This document shows positions 35,535 through 43,527 of a DNA stretch of 57,849 nucleotides, in pieces. Source of the stretch: Hallella multisaccharivorax DSM 17128 (GTDB lineage: Bacteria > Bacteroidota > Bacteroidia > Bacteroidales > Bacteroidaceae); NCBI RefSeq assembly GCF_000218235.1, contig NZ_GL945017.1:1592923-1650771 (forward strand). The letters run 5' to 3'. Below the pieces are notes generated by a model, which saw nothing but the letters and a program-made list of their open reading frames with translations, did no database searches and had not been told where the DNA came from. The translations under genes were made by a program, and so were the position numbers. The first letter of the stretch is position 1; the number at the start of each line of letters is the position of its first letter.

Positions 35535-35748
35535 TTACTTCTTTGCAGTATGAATGTCCTTTGACAGGCGTAAAAGAGAGTCTGACAGTTCCTCCATTGC
35601 CCTCTTTCTCAAACGAAGTTTTTTTTTGAGTTCGGCATCCTTAGCATCACGGTCTTTCTTCATGTCTGAGTACTTAGCTTTCCATGAGTCAGCACTCGTT
35701 TCGGATGATTTCGCCTTTGTCCTCAGGTCACGGTTTTCGGCGCATAAG
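35535..35748 (-). pseudogene. Coiled-coil ORF A of DDE-like element, 3' part
   Basis: The frame reads CAENRDLRTKAKSSETSADSW…KKDRDAKDAELKKKLRLRKRAMEELSDSLL and stops at 35535-35537. At the A9 run it can slip -1 into ORF B. Upstream it runs into the end of ISAon1; the missing first codons (MNTIGKNTKKVRKTG…) lie at 37327-37377 beyond that element. Confidence 0.5.
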
Positions 35749-35816
35749 ATATTTCCAGTGGGTATAAATTGACGAAAAGAACCTATCTTTGTGTTGCTGG
35801 CACTGCTTTTTATTGT

Positions 35817-35824
35817 TACCTTTG
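35817..35824 (+). promoter_or_regulatory. TAnnTTTG -7 box of ISAon1 copy 2
   Basis: TACCTTTG ends four bases before the ATG at 35829, so the mRNA would begin at or near the start codon. It is the same arrangement as in copy 1 (817-824). Confidence 0.6.
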
Positions 35825-35828
35825 CATT

Positions 35829-36200
35829 ATGAAACAGCAGAACGACGCATTAATTACATTGGCAAGTTTCCTTTTGCCTCCAGGTGTACTCGATTACTTT
35901 GACGTAGCAGACGTTAAAGAGACATTGGATAATGAAGACAAGGTCTTCAAGAAGCAGTTGCATGTTTATCTTAAAGAACGGGATAACCGAACTCCGGACA
36001 TGAGCGATGCTACAAGCAACGGCTACACAGCCGAGATGCAGCTGCTGGACTTCCCGGTCCGCACTCATCGTATGATACTTCATGTGCAGCGTCGTCGTTG
36101 GTTAAAGCCTGATGGTACGACTTTCATAGTAGATCTGACAGACAGGTATGAGCTGGCTCATTTCGGTACGCGATATTCTAAGGATTTCGCGCTTTTTTAA
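35829..36200 (+). CDS. ISAon1-family transposase N-terminal region protein (ORF1)
   Basis: This is a 123-residue protein like that at 357-809: FLLPPGVLDYFDVADVKE, KERDNRTPDM, DFPVRTHRMILHVQRRRW. The C-terminus FALF meets TAA in a CTTTTTTAAAG run, the place where the other copy goes on FAAFLKEAHG. The run is a plausible slippage site that lets ribosomes pass into the ORF2 frame. The start is set by the promoter box and similarity. Confidence 0.7.
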   Translation: MKQQNDALITLASFLLPPGVLDYFDVADVKETLDNEDKVFKKQLHVYLKERDNRTPDMSDATSNGYTAEMQLLDFPVRTHRMILHVQRRRWLKPDGTTFIVDLTDRYELAHFGTRYSKDFALF

Positions 36201-36209
36201 AGAGAACGC

Positions 36210-37300
36210 TTAGATAACGGGACTATAACATCCAGAGCATTAGGATGGGACCTATGGCATTAATGGCGATACTCTTGAAAAAAAACTACAAGAACATCCT
36301 GAGCGACTACAGAAGCTGGAATCAGAAGGACCATGCAGAGGAATGGGTGCTCAAAGAGGAAAATCCGGGTCACCGTCTTGGTATTGACGAAACCAGCATC
36401 GGCAATGATGTCTACACTATCCTTCATAACAAGGCGGCTCATGGCAAGAAGGGCGCTGTCGTTGCAATGGTCAAAGGCACTAAGCCTGATGACGTAGCAA
36501 AGATCATCAACCAGATACCTCTGGAGGAAAGAGTGAAAGTAACTAGCATTACTATGGACTTGTCGGACAGTATGCGCTCTATTGCTGGTTTGTGTTTCCC
36601 TAAGGCTCGTGTTACACGTGATTGTTTCCATGTGATAAAGAACTGTGGAGGAGCCATAGATGAGATACGCCTGCGCCTGAAACGGGAGGCTGTTAAGAGG
36701 TTGAGGAAACTGTTGACAGGATTCAAGCAGAAACTTGAGCGACTCGATAAGCAGCGTAAGGCATACAAGGACAGAATGAAGAGAAAGTACGGAAAGAAGT
36801 GGCGTAAGAGCAACCGTGGACGTAAACCTATGCGTAAGAACAGCCGTTTCACGCCGCCGAGACTTGCTAATGGTGAGACGCTTATAGAAGTATTGACTAA
36901 ATGTAGTAAGCAGCTGCTGAAGAGTCGTGAGAAGTGGTCTCTGTATCAGGAAGCAAGAGCTAAAATTTTGTTTAAGTTCTATCCGAAACTTGAAGAAGCA
37001 TACAACCTTATCAACAAGCTGCGCTCTATCTTCAGAAGCACTACTCTTACAAAGGAGACAGCCAAGGTTAAGTTCGAGGAATGGTACAAAGAAGTAAATG
37101 CATGCACTCTTAGGGAAATCAAGGCTGTCCGAGACACGGTCAAGTTCTATGAAGATGAGATACTCAACTACTTTATCGACAGGGATACGAATGCTTCTGC
37201 AGAGTCTCTAAACTCAAAGATCAAGTGCTTCAGATCAGAGCTTAAGGGAGTAAACGATGTTCCTTTCTTCGTGTATAGGGTTGTGACTGTACTGGGATAA
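36210..37300 (+). pseudogene. ISAon1-family transposase ORF2, N-terminus disrupted
   Basis: From 36245 the open frame carries the full catalytic part: HRLGIDETSIGNDVYTIL, VTSITMDLSDSMRSIAGLCFPKARVTRDCFHVIKN and the C-terminal ESLNSKIKCFRSELKGVND. The preceding ISAon1 stretch (DNGTITSRALGWDL…) lies in another frame: two bases seem lost near 36254 and one A gained in the A8 run near 36278. An in-frame ATG at 36245 is a by-product. Transposition competence is doubtful, though a shortened protein could be made. Confidence 0.65.
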
Positions 37301-37377
37301 AACAATCATCAACCCACTGGAAATATCAGATGACCCGTTTTTCTGACTTTCTTTGTATTTTTACCTATCGTATTCAT

Positions 37378-37944
37378 GTTGCAAATTTGTGAAAATTTGC
37401 TTGTAGGACAATACAACAGAATACTCTTAAAGGTAATAGAATACCTTGAATTAGAAAACAGATGTGTATTACTCATAAAATCAACATGTTATATAGGTTG
37501 TTAAAACAAGCTAAATAAGTATGCTGATAATTTAATGGTTAATATTTTCTCTACAAAAATGCTGTTTTTTGAAGTATTATCAAAAGTGAATAATAATCCT
37601 AATTAATATTGAAATAGTATTTTAAGTACATAAGTATCATAATAAACTCTATTATTCTAACACATTCAAAATAATATGATGACGTGCGTATGCGAAGCAA
37701 CGAAATGATAAATATACAATATTTTTACGCATGCAATATGATTATAATATTGCCTTTTGCATAAATTATTAGTAATTTTGTGGCATCAAATACGTTCCAT
37801 GCATCATATTTTGGGGATTGATTGATTAAGAAGTAATATTATGGTATGTAAGACGTTAGTGTATTAAAGCCAACCTGAATGCCAGACGAGTCTAAACCGG
37901 CGAATCGAGATAACAGGTAGTAACAAATATAGAATGATAAGACT
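37378..37944. other. Very AT-rich gene-free region
   Basis: Beyond the first codons of ORF A the region is about three-quarters A/T with no gene I can support. It presumably holds the right end of the second DDE-like element and the promoter of the ClbS-like gene fragment. Confidence 0.35.
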
Positions 37945-38094
37945 ATGGCAAATCCCAAAACGAAACCAGAATTGTTGGAGGCAATGGCAAACGGCTATGC
38001 CAAGCTTAATGAACAGATATCAAAAATGTCGCAGGAGAAAGTCGAACAATCATTCGGATTCACTTGCGACCCTAAGAATCTGAATTTTCGATTA
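37945..38094 (+). pseudogene. ClbS/DfsB-family protein, N-terminal fragment
   Basis: MANPKTKPELLEAMANGYAKLNEQISKMSQEK matches the start of the ClbS/DfsB (DUF1706) four-helix proteins. After SFGFTCDPKN the sequence runs within some 10 codons into the IS1634 tip at 38094. The other ~120 residues are not found on the far side of the element, so the gene was cut and its remainder lost. Family members include a colibactin self-resistance hydrolase; many are of unknown role. Confidence 0.5.
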
Positions 38095-38185
38095 TTTTGT
38101 AGCGATAACGCTGGTCGAAAAGCTAATTATCTATAAATCAGTATACATTTAACTTATTATGTTTTGCCATTTCATTTATTATTGT

Positions 38186-38202
38186 TACATTTGTAGCGAT
38201 AA
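38186..38202 (+). promoter_or_regulatory. IS1634 promoter box overlapping an extra copy of the IS tip
   Basis: TACATTTG (38186-38193) fits the TAnnTTTG -7 box; TTTGTAGCGATAA (38190-38202) repeats the terminal sequence of the element. A transposase bound to its ends could thus also cover its own promoter. Confidence 0.55.
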
Positions 38203-38218
38203 TCAAAGATGTAGCACA

Positions 38219-39994
38219 ATGGCAAGACCCATAAGCGATGAGACTGCTCACAAGGTGACGCTTCACATTAATAACGGATATAGATATGCAGCACTACGCC
38301 CACGTGTAACGAACGAGGCAACAGGTAAGCGTATGAACAAAAGCATTCATTTAGGCACAGTGACCGAAAGCTTGAAGTTCATTCCAGACAAGGCATATCT
38401 TTACATGCCTCCTGCCGAGCGAAAGCAATTGGTATTCCCACAGGGATGGGATTTGAGCGAACTGGACTCTTTGCCAAGCACGAGGAAAGCGGGGAGGCCT
38501 ACCCACAATGGAGATGCGCAGAACCGTCTGTATGGCGACGTGTGGCTTATGGAAAGAGTTGCGGAGAAGACCAAGATACGCGAGGATCTGGAGAAGGTGT
38601 TCGAGGGAAACAAGGAGAAAGTGGATAATATCATGACACTTGCCATGTTCCCATATATTTCCAGCTATTCTTACAGCAGACTCGCTCGCTGGCAGAGATA
38701 CACCAAGACTCCGTCCGCGCGCGAAATGTCGCCGGGAGACATCACCCGTCTTACGCAATCTATCACCGAGAAAGACCGCCAGGCCTTGTTACGTCTTCGT
38801 TCTGAAAAAATTGGAAAGATGGAGCTCTGTGCTGTTGACTCCACAAGCAGGTCTGCTTACGGAAGCAGCCTGGCCGACATACGCTGGGGGCACAACAAAG
38901 AGAGCATTGCTTTGGCGCAGACGAATGAAGTTGTAGTCTATACTCTCAGCAACCACATGCCCATCTATTACAGGTCTTTTCCCGGTAACATTCCTGACTC
39001 ACGCACAATGGGTGTCATCCAGTCTGACCTTCGCTGTGCTGGTTTCATGAATTACGTAATGATAACGGACAGGGGCTATGGGACAGTGCAAATCCTTGAG
39101 GACAACATCCTTCATGGCCGGCCCGCTATAATGTGCATGAAGACCGGCCACAAGTTTATCAGCGACAAAATAGACAGCCTCGGAGACTTCAATGTCCGTC
39201 CGGACGGAATGGAGATAGACCTTGACAGCAAGCTGTACTACAAGCAGTACGACATTGACTACAAGGTACATGGAAAGGGTAAGTCCGAAAAGGCAGCAAG
39301 CAAGATGCGCCTGAATCTGTTCTTCAATCCCTCGTGGAGAAGCGAAGGGCAAATCAACATAGACATGAAAGTCGAAGGGCAGAGAAGCTGTCTTCAGAAG
39401 ATGCTTGAAGACAAGGAAGAAGCACCAGACGACGATACCCTGAAGAAAGACTTCTGCATGTTTGACGTAAAGTTGGACAAGAAAAGACATGTCATATCTT
39501 TTGAGAAGAACGAGAAGAAGTACAACGACTCACTCAGACTGTTAGGGTTTGTTGCCATTGTAACGCTCGGGCTGGATCTGACATCCCCACAAGCTCTGGC
39601 CCACTACAAATTGAGAGACGAGCAGGAGAAGTACTTCCAGCAGATGAAGACGGAGATGTGCTCTGACAGACAGCGGAATTGGAGTGAGGACGGCAAGACC
39701 GGCAGGCTGTTCGTCTTGTTCGTCGGGCTGGTCATCGGATCATATATCAGACACATCTGGAAGACAACAGACCTTCACAGCATGTTCCCCTCTTCGCTGG
39801 ACATGCTTGACGAGATGAGAAACATAAGATGTATCGAACGGCAGGGGCATGCCTCTAAGATAACACCTTTCGTCGGAAAGCAGGTAGAGATTGCAAAGGC
39901 TTTGGGGCTTGACATCCCAGTCGGGTGTGAACCGGGATACAAGTCGAAAAAGGTAGGAAGGAAAAGAGGAAGACCAAAGAAAAACGTATTTTAG
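38219..39994 (+). CDS. IS1634-family (IS4 superfamily) transposase, intact
   Basis: This is a 591-residue DDE transposase. Catalytic positions are the Asp of LCAVDSTSRSAYG, the Asp of MITDRGYGTVQIL, and the Y-2-R-3-E-6-K signature, fully met by YKLRDEQEKYFQQMK. The C-terminus is a basic AT-hook-like tail (KKVGRKRGRPKKN). The start ATG 38219 follows the promoter box by 25 bases. It is the only undamaged one-gene transposase in the window, and so the likeliest active element. Confidence 0.92.
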   Translation: MARPISDETAHKVTLHINNGYRYAALRPRVTNEATGKRMNKSIHLGTVTESLKFIPDKAYLYMPPAERKQLVFPQGWDLSELDSLPSTRKAGRPTHNGDAQNRLYGDVWLMERVAEKTKIREDLEKVFEGNKEKVDNIMTLAMFPYISSYSYSRLARWQRYTKTPSAREMSPGDITRLTQSITEKDRQALLRLRSEKIGKMELCAVDSTSRSAYGSSLADIRWGHNKESIALAQTNEVVVYTLSNHMPIYYRSFPGNIPDSRTMGVIQSDLRCAGFMNYVMITDRGYGTVQILEDNILHGRPAIMCMKTGHKFISDKIDSLGDFNVRPDGMEIDLDSKLYYKQYDIDYKVHGKGKSEKAASKMRLNLFFNPSWRSEGQINIDMKVEGQRSCLQKMLEDKEEAPDDDTLKKDFCMFDVKLDKKRHVISFEKNEKKYNDSLRLLGFVAIVTLGLDLTSPQALAHYKLRDEQEKYFQQMKTEMCSDRQRNWSEDGKTGRLFVLFVGLVIGSYIRHIWKTTDLHSMFPSSLDMLDEMRNIRCIERQGHASKITPFVGKQVEIAKALGLDIPVGCEPGYKSKKVGRKRGRPKKNVF

Positions 39995-40070
39995 AAGGTT
40001 ATCGCTACAAATTAATTGAAAACTCAGAATTATATGTTCAAGACTTAACACTGTATATTCAGAAGAGGAG

Positions 40071-40214
40071 ATGATGGTAATGGACAACGTCTCACTGGAT
40101 GACTATACGGTAATCTGGCCGGAGTCTTTGATTAATGACGTTCTCGATGACAATCTGCTTGATTGGAAGGCCATCGAGGATGCCGAAAACGATACGGATG
40201 AAGATGATGATTAG
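40071..40214 (+). CDS. Small acidic protein, 47 residues
   Basis: The ATG at 40071 follows GAGGAG. The product (MMVMDNVSLDDYTVIWPESL …) ends in DTDEDDD, giving a strongly negative charge. The same frame is open back to 40020, near the IS1634 end, so it may be the end of a larger gene cut by that element. No family is known. Confidence 0.3.
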   Translation: MMVMDNVSLDDYTVIWPESLINDVLDDNLLDWKAIEDAENDTDEDDD

Positions 40215-40373
40215 CCCAATAGTTGTCAGAAAGATACATGAATTACGAGTAAATCCAAATGGTTGAACGTGAGGGAGGGGGAATATAGACTTTGAGCAAG
40301 TCTATTTAGCTGATAAAACAAAAACTAAAAGGGATATTCATTATCCGATGCTACATCAGTATGGCTGAAGCGC

Positions 40374-40410
40374 AAAAAAGGCAACCTGCTACAAAATACC
40401 GGTTGCCTTT
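40374..40410 (-). terminator. Terminator of the tra operon
   Basis: A perfect 10-bp stem (40377-40386 with 40401-40410, arms AAAGGCAACC / GGTTGCCTTT) is followed on the minus strand by a run of T. It lies nine bases after the stop of the last operon gene. Confidence 0.85.
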
Positions 40411-40418
40411 CGCGTTAC

Positions 40419-40964
40419 TTAGAAGAGGTCGATTATGATGGTAAAGAACAGCTTTACAATCATCATGAACATACAACCCGTCATTCCACCCAAGAAACTC
40501 GCGACGAAATAGGATGTCTTGATGAAGGGTTCTTCCTTCACTTCAACTAATGGACGATGTGGAACGGGCTTTTCACCAGAGTCATCATCAGCCAGCTTTG
40601 CTGTTTCTGACGAGGCAACATTTTCTAATATCACTTTCTCTTTGGAATTGGTTCCACTGAATGATTTCGGCATACCATGAGTCTTAAAGTACTCTCTGTC
40701 CATGTAATCGTCAAGTTCAGCTTCGCTCATACCAAAGTGCAACCCGTACTTGGCAAGGGCATCACCAAGACTTGAAATCATCACGTCGTTGAATGAGGGA
40801 ATTCGAAGAAGTTCATCCTCATTCTTCATACATAATTCACGGACGGTGTTGATATCATAGTGAATGACATCATTTATTACCCTTCTCTCTACACTCGGAC
40901 GCAAGCCCAACTCCCGGATTAGCCCCCAAGTTGAGCAGATTCTGTCAAGTTCAATTCTTGTCAT
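40419..40964 (-). CDS. Membrane protein with alpha-CTD-like helical domain
   Basis: In this 181-residue protein, residues about 18-78 resemble the C-terminal domain of RNA polymerase alpha: LGLRPSVERRVINDVIHYDINTVRELCMKNEDELLRIPSFNDVM (quoted in part: INTVRELCMKNEDELLRIPS) and LGDALAKYGLHFG. A charged linker and a C-terminal membrane helix follow (YFVASFLGGMTGCMFMMIVK). It is the last gene of the tra operon, 26 bases after the coupling-protein gene. The role is unknown; a DNA- or protein-binding tether at the membrane is possible. Confidence 0.6.
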   Translation of the reverse strand: MTRIELDRICSTWGLIRELGLRPSVERRVINDVIHYDINTVRELCMKNEDELLRIPSFNDVMISSLGDALAKYGLHFGMSEAELDDYMDREYFKTHGMPKSFSGTNSKEKVILENVASSETAKLADDDSGEKPVPHRPLVEVKEEPFIKTSYFVASFLGGMTGCMFMMIVKLFFTIIIDLF

Positions 40965-40990
40965 TTTGTTGTGGTTTGGTTATCGTTGGT

Positions 40991-43306
40991 TTAGTTTTTC
41001 TCTTCTGATTTGCCTAACAAATCCCGTATCATGTTCTCAATCTCGTCGTTTACTTTCTTGAAATTTCTGTTGAGCATGATTTCTTTGTCACGCTGGCTCT
41101 TGAAGGCGTAAATCTTGGGTAGTTCCACATAGTGGGATTCCTCACGGCGTATCTTACCCATATCGAAATTGGTCTTGCAGAAATACTTCGTGGTCCTGAA
41201 TTCAGGGCTTTCCTCAAGGTTGATGTTTGCAAAGGATTTCTTCTCCGTAGGAGTGAAGTCGCGGGCAGCCTGTCCAGCGAGCCAGCCGGTTGCCATGTCG
41301 GCTATCTTAGCCGCAGGAACGAGGTTGTCCATCTTCTCGCTGATGGATGTGCTGACCTTTGAGTCGTTGATGGTAATGGACTTCGATGTCTGCTTGGCTT
41401 TGCCGAAGACATCATTCTGCGCCCATTCAAGTGTTTCTTTGTTGCGGGCTGCACCCATGAAGATGTTGCCGCAAGTTGTGATGATCTTCTGCATGCCGTT
41501 TTTGCCGTAGTCGGCCTCCAACTGGGGAAGTTCCTGGAAGCCGAGGGTGACGGCCACCTTGTTGCTTCGCGCCGTACCGATAAGACGGTCTATCTTGTGG
41601 AAATAGAGCGTAGGCAGCTCATCGACGATGATGCTTACCGGTAGATTGCCCTTGCTGTTAATACGCGTGACAAGACGGTTGAGGATGAGGGCGTTGAGCG
41701 AGCCGATGACCTGTTCCTTTTCAGGATCGTTGGCGATGACGAGGTAGCTGGGACTGTTCCTGTCGGAGATTTTCAAGTCGAAGTCGTCGCCGGTGAACAC
41801 CCAATAGGCCTCTGGGGAAACAAGACGGGCGGCATTGACACGGAGCGTTCCTACCATACCTTCCAACTGGTCATTGGCTTTGTTCTTGTAGGCTGACTGG
41901 AATGGTGCCATGAGGGACATGATTTTGGGGTCGTCCATTAGTATGTCGAATACTTCGCTGTAGCTGCGGCCTAAGAAGCTCAGCACATGGGGCATGTCGG
42001 AGTACTCGCCAGTAATGGTGTCGGGTTCCACCTTGTTGCCGTCTTCGTCCTCGTACCAACTGCGCTCGATGTGTATCTCCTGTTTGTTGCCGTTGAGATA
42101 GGAGAAGCCGTTCAAGTCAACGAACATATCGTCGCTGTCGGTGGAGACATTGTTGCTGTTGCAGTCGATGAAGTCAAGGACAACATTGCCTTGTTCATCC
42201 AGTGCCTTATAGTCTCTCCAACTGCGAATGACAAGACGGAGTTTTCTCTTATTCCACAGCACGTAGCGGGTCAGCTTCCTACCGTTCTTGTAGCCTGTCG
42301 GATGGAAGTTGACAAAGAAGTAAATGATGGCGGCAAGGAAGTTCTCAGCGGAGTTCTGGAAGAAGGCCTCACTGCCACCTTTTTTCTCACCACCTCCCTT
42401 GTTGAGGGAGGATAATAGCGTGGCTGCCGTCTCGGAGGCTGCTGCAAGGTCAGGGATATACTTCCGCTGGATGGGGTTCACTCGGTTGGAGTACTCCACG
42501 TCGGTGAAGTTGACGATGCGGAAGCCGCAGTTCTTGGGCAGCGTGCCCTGCTTGCGGTTCTTGCAGTACTGATAGAAGAGATTGCGGGCCAGTGCCGGGA
42601 ACTTATAGTCATAGACCATCATGGCAAAGCCCTTGGCACTGTGCTGGCGGATGAACGGGTCGATGATGCCGAAGGACTTACCCGAGCCGGGCGTACCCAA
42701 GACGATGGTGGCACGGAAGGGATTGATGATGTTGATCCAGCCGTGGTTCAACTTCTTCTTGTAGTAATAGACCATAGGGATGTTGACACTGTACTCGTTC
42801 TCTTCCTTGTTATGGCTCTGCTCGAACGACTCGTCTTCGAAGTTCCATTTGTCATCGCCAATCTTTGTGTTGAAGTATTTGGCAATAGCGTCGAGGCTCT
42901 GGTGGATCAGCATGATGCCGATGACAGAGCAGAGAGCGTAGAGGCAGCGGTTCAACGGGAAGCCGGAGAAATAGATGTCCCATGCCCCTTTATGAAAGAC
43001 GAAGCAGAGCAGCGTCATCGTACATCCTGCCACCATCGGATAAACGACCATCGTCTTCATATTCCACTTCAGGCTCTTCCGTGCCTTGGTGCCGATGCAG
43101 GTCACTCCAACACAGATAAGCTCCATGACCTTGCAGGAGAGGACGCTGTCGAAGACCTTGAAGCGGTGGAAGAGCTCAAGGACGAAGGCGGTCATGCGGT
43201 TGTCAGAGGTGATGGGGAGGTTCATCACAATCTCAACAATCAGAATAAGGTAGATGCACGAACGGAAGAAGTTGTACATCTGTTGCTGTTCACGGGTTTC
43301 TTCCAC
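40991..43306 (-). CDS. Type IV coupling protein (VirD4/TraG-like, Bacteroides MobC type)
   Basis: Coupling proteins bring the relaxosome to the transfer channel. This one is 771 residues. It has four N-terminal membrane segments (about 12-145), the P-loop VLGTPGSGKSFG near residue 204, and Walker B VSIIVDELPTLYFHKID followed by ARSNKVAVTLGFQELPQLEADYG. The acidic/basic C-terminal tail is MIRDLLGKSEEKN. It follows traN in the same operon after a 221-base gap containing repeats. It appears complete. Confidence 0.9.
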   Translation of the reverse strand: MEETREQQQMYNFFRSCIYLILIVEIVMNLPITSDNRMTAFVLELFHRFKVFDSVLSCKVMELICVGVTCIGTKARKSLKWNMKTMVVYPMVAGCTMTLLCFVFHKGAWDIYFSGFPLNRCLYALCSVIGIMLIHQSLDAIAKYFNTKIGDDKWNFEDESFEQSHNKEENEYSVNIPMVYYYKKKLNHGWINIINPFRATIVLGTPGSGKSFGIIDPFIRQHSAKGFAMMVYDYKFPALARNLFYQYCKNRKQGTLPKNCGFRIVNFTDVEYSNRVNPIQRKYIPDLAAASETAATLLSSLNKGGGEKKGGSEAFFQNSAENFLAAIIYFFVNFHPTGYKNGRKLTRYVLWNKRKLRLVIRSWRDYKALDEQGNVVLDFIDCNSNNVSTDSDDMFVDLNGFSYLNGNKQEIHIERSWYEDEDGNKVEPDTITGEYSDMPHVLSFLGRSYSEVFDILMDDPKIMSLMAPFQSAYKNKANDQLEGMVGTLRVNAARLVSPEAYWVFTGDDFDLKISDRNSPSYLVIANDPEKEQVIGSLNALILNRLVTRINSKGNLPVSIIVDELPTLYFHKIDRLIGTARSNKVAVTLGFQELPQLEADYGKNGMQKIITTCGNIFMGAARNKETLEWAQNDVFGKAKQTSKSITINDSKVSTSISEKMDNLVPAAKIADMATGWLAGQAARDFTPTEKKSFANINLEESPEFRTTKYFCKTNFDMGKIRREESHYVELPKIYAFKSQRDKEIMLNRNFKKVNDEIENMIRDLLGKSEEKN

Positions 43307-43417
43307 AGTTAGATAAGTTAGAAGTTAGGAAATAGAAGTTAGGAGTTGCGCACACCGGTTGATGTCTCACAGGTATTCTTTACTTCTCACAGATTAAACG
43401 GATTGCACGGATTATCT

Positions 43418-43503
43418 CTCGCAAAGGCGCTAAGGACGCTAAGAGAAGGCAAAGCCATCATCCTTGCGGGCTTGAAACTTTGCGTACTTAGCGACTTGGC
43501 GAG
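43418..43503. repeat. Imperfect 26-bp inverted repeat of the CGCTAAG type
   Basis: The arms 43418-43443 and 43478-43503 match at about 20 of 26 positions and each holds repeated CGCWAAG units (for example CGCTAAGGACGCTAAG). Next to it lies a tandem CGGATTGCACGGATTA. Sequences of this look recur between Bacteroidota genes. It sits in the gap between traN and the coupling-protein gene. Confidence 0.65.
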
Positions 43504-43527
43504 ATATAAAAATATTGTGGTGAGAAC

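Larger units (their letters stand above)
35749..37326 (+). mobile_element. ISAon1-type element copy 2
   Basis: A perfect 15-bp inverted repeat, ATATTTCCAGTGGGT at 35749-35763 and its inverse at 37312-37326, bounds the 1578-bp element. It holds two ORFs in the ISAon1 order. It splits ORF A of the second DDE-like element. No identical flanking duplication is clear. Confidence 0.8.
34291..37377 (-). mobile_element. Second DDE-like two-ORF element, interrupted by ISAon1
   Basis: ORF B (34315-35529) and a coiled-coil ORF A are homologous in layout to the element at 27059-29807. ORF A is split: its 3' part lies at 35535-35748 and its first codons at 37327-37377, on the two sides of the ISAon1-type element. 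Outer ends are not certain; GGCTGTCAAAAATTT near 34291 resembles the GTGTCAAGTTT end of the first element. The right end is not found by eye. Confidence 0.5.
38094..40011 (+). mobile_element. IS1634-family element
   Basis: Near-perfect ends ATTTTGTAGCGATAAC at 38094 and the inverse of AATTTGTAGCGATAAC at 39999-40011 bound it. It contains one intact transposase. The tip sequence TTTGTAGCGATAA occurs a third time at 38190-38202, over the transposase promoter. Confidence 0.85.
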
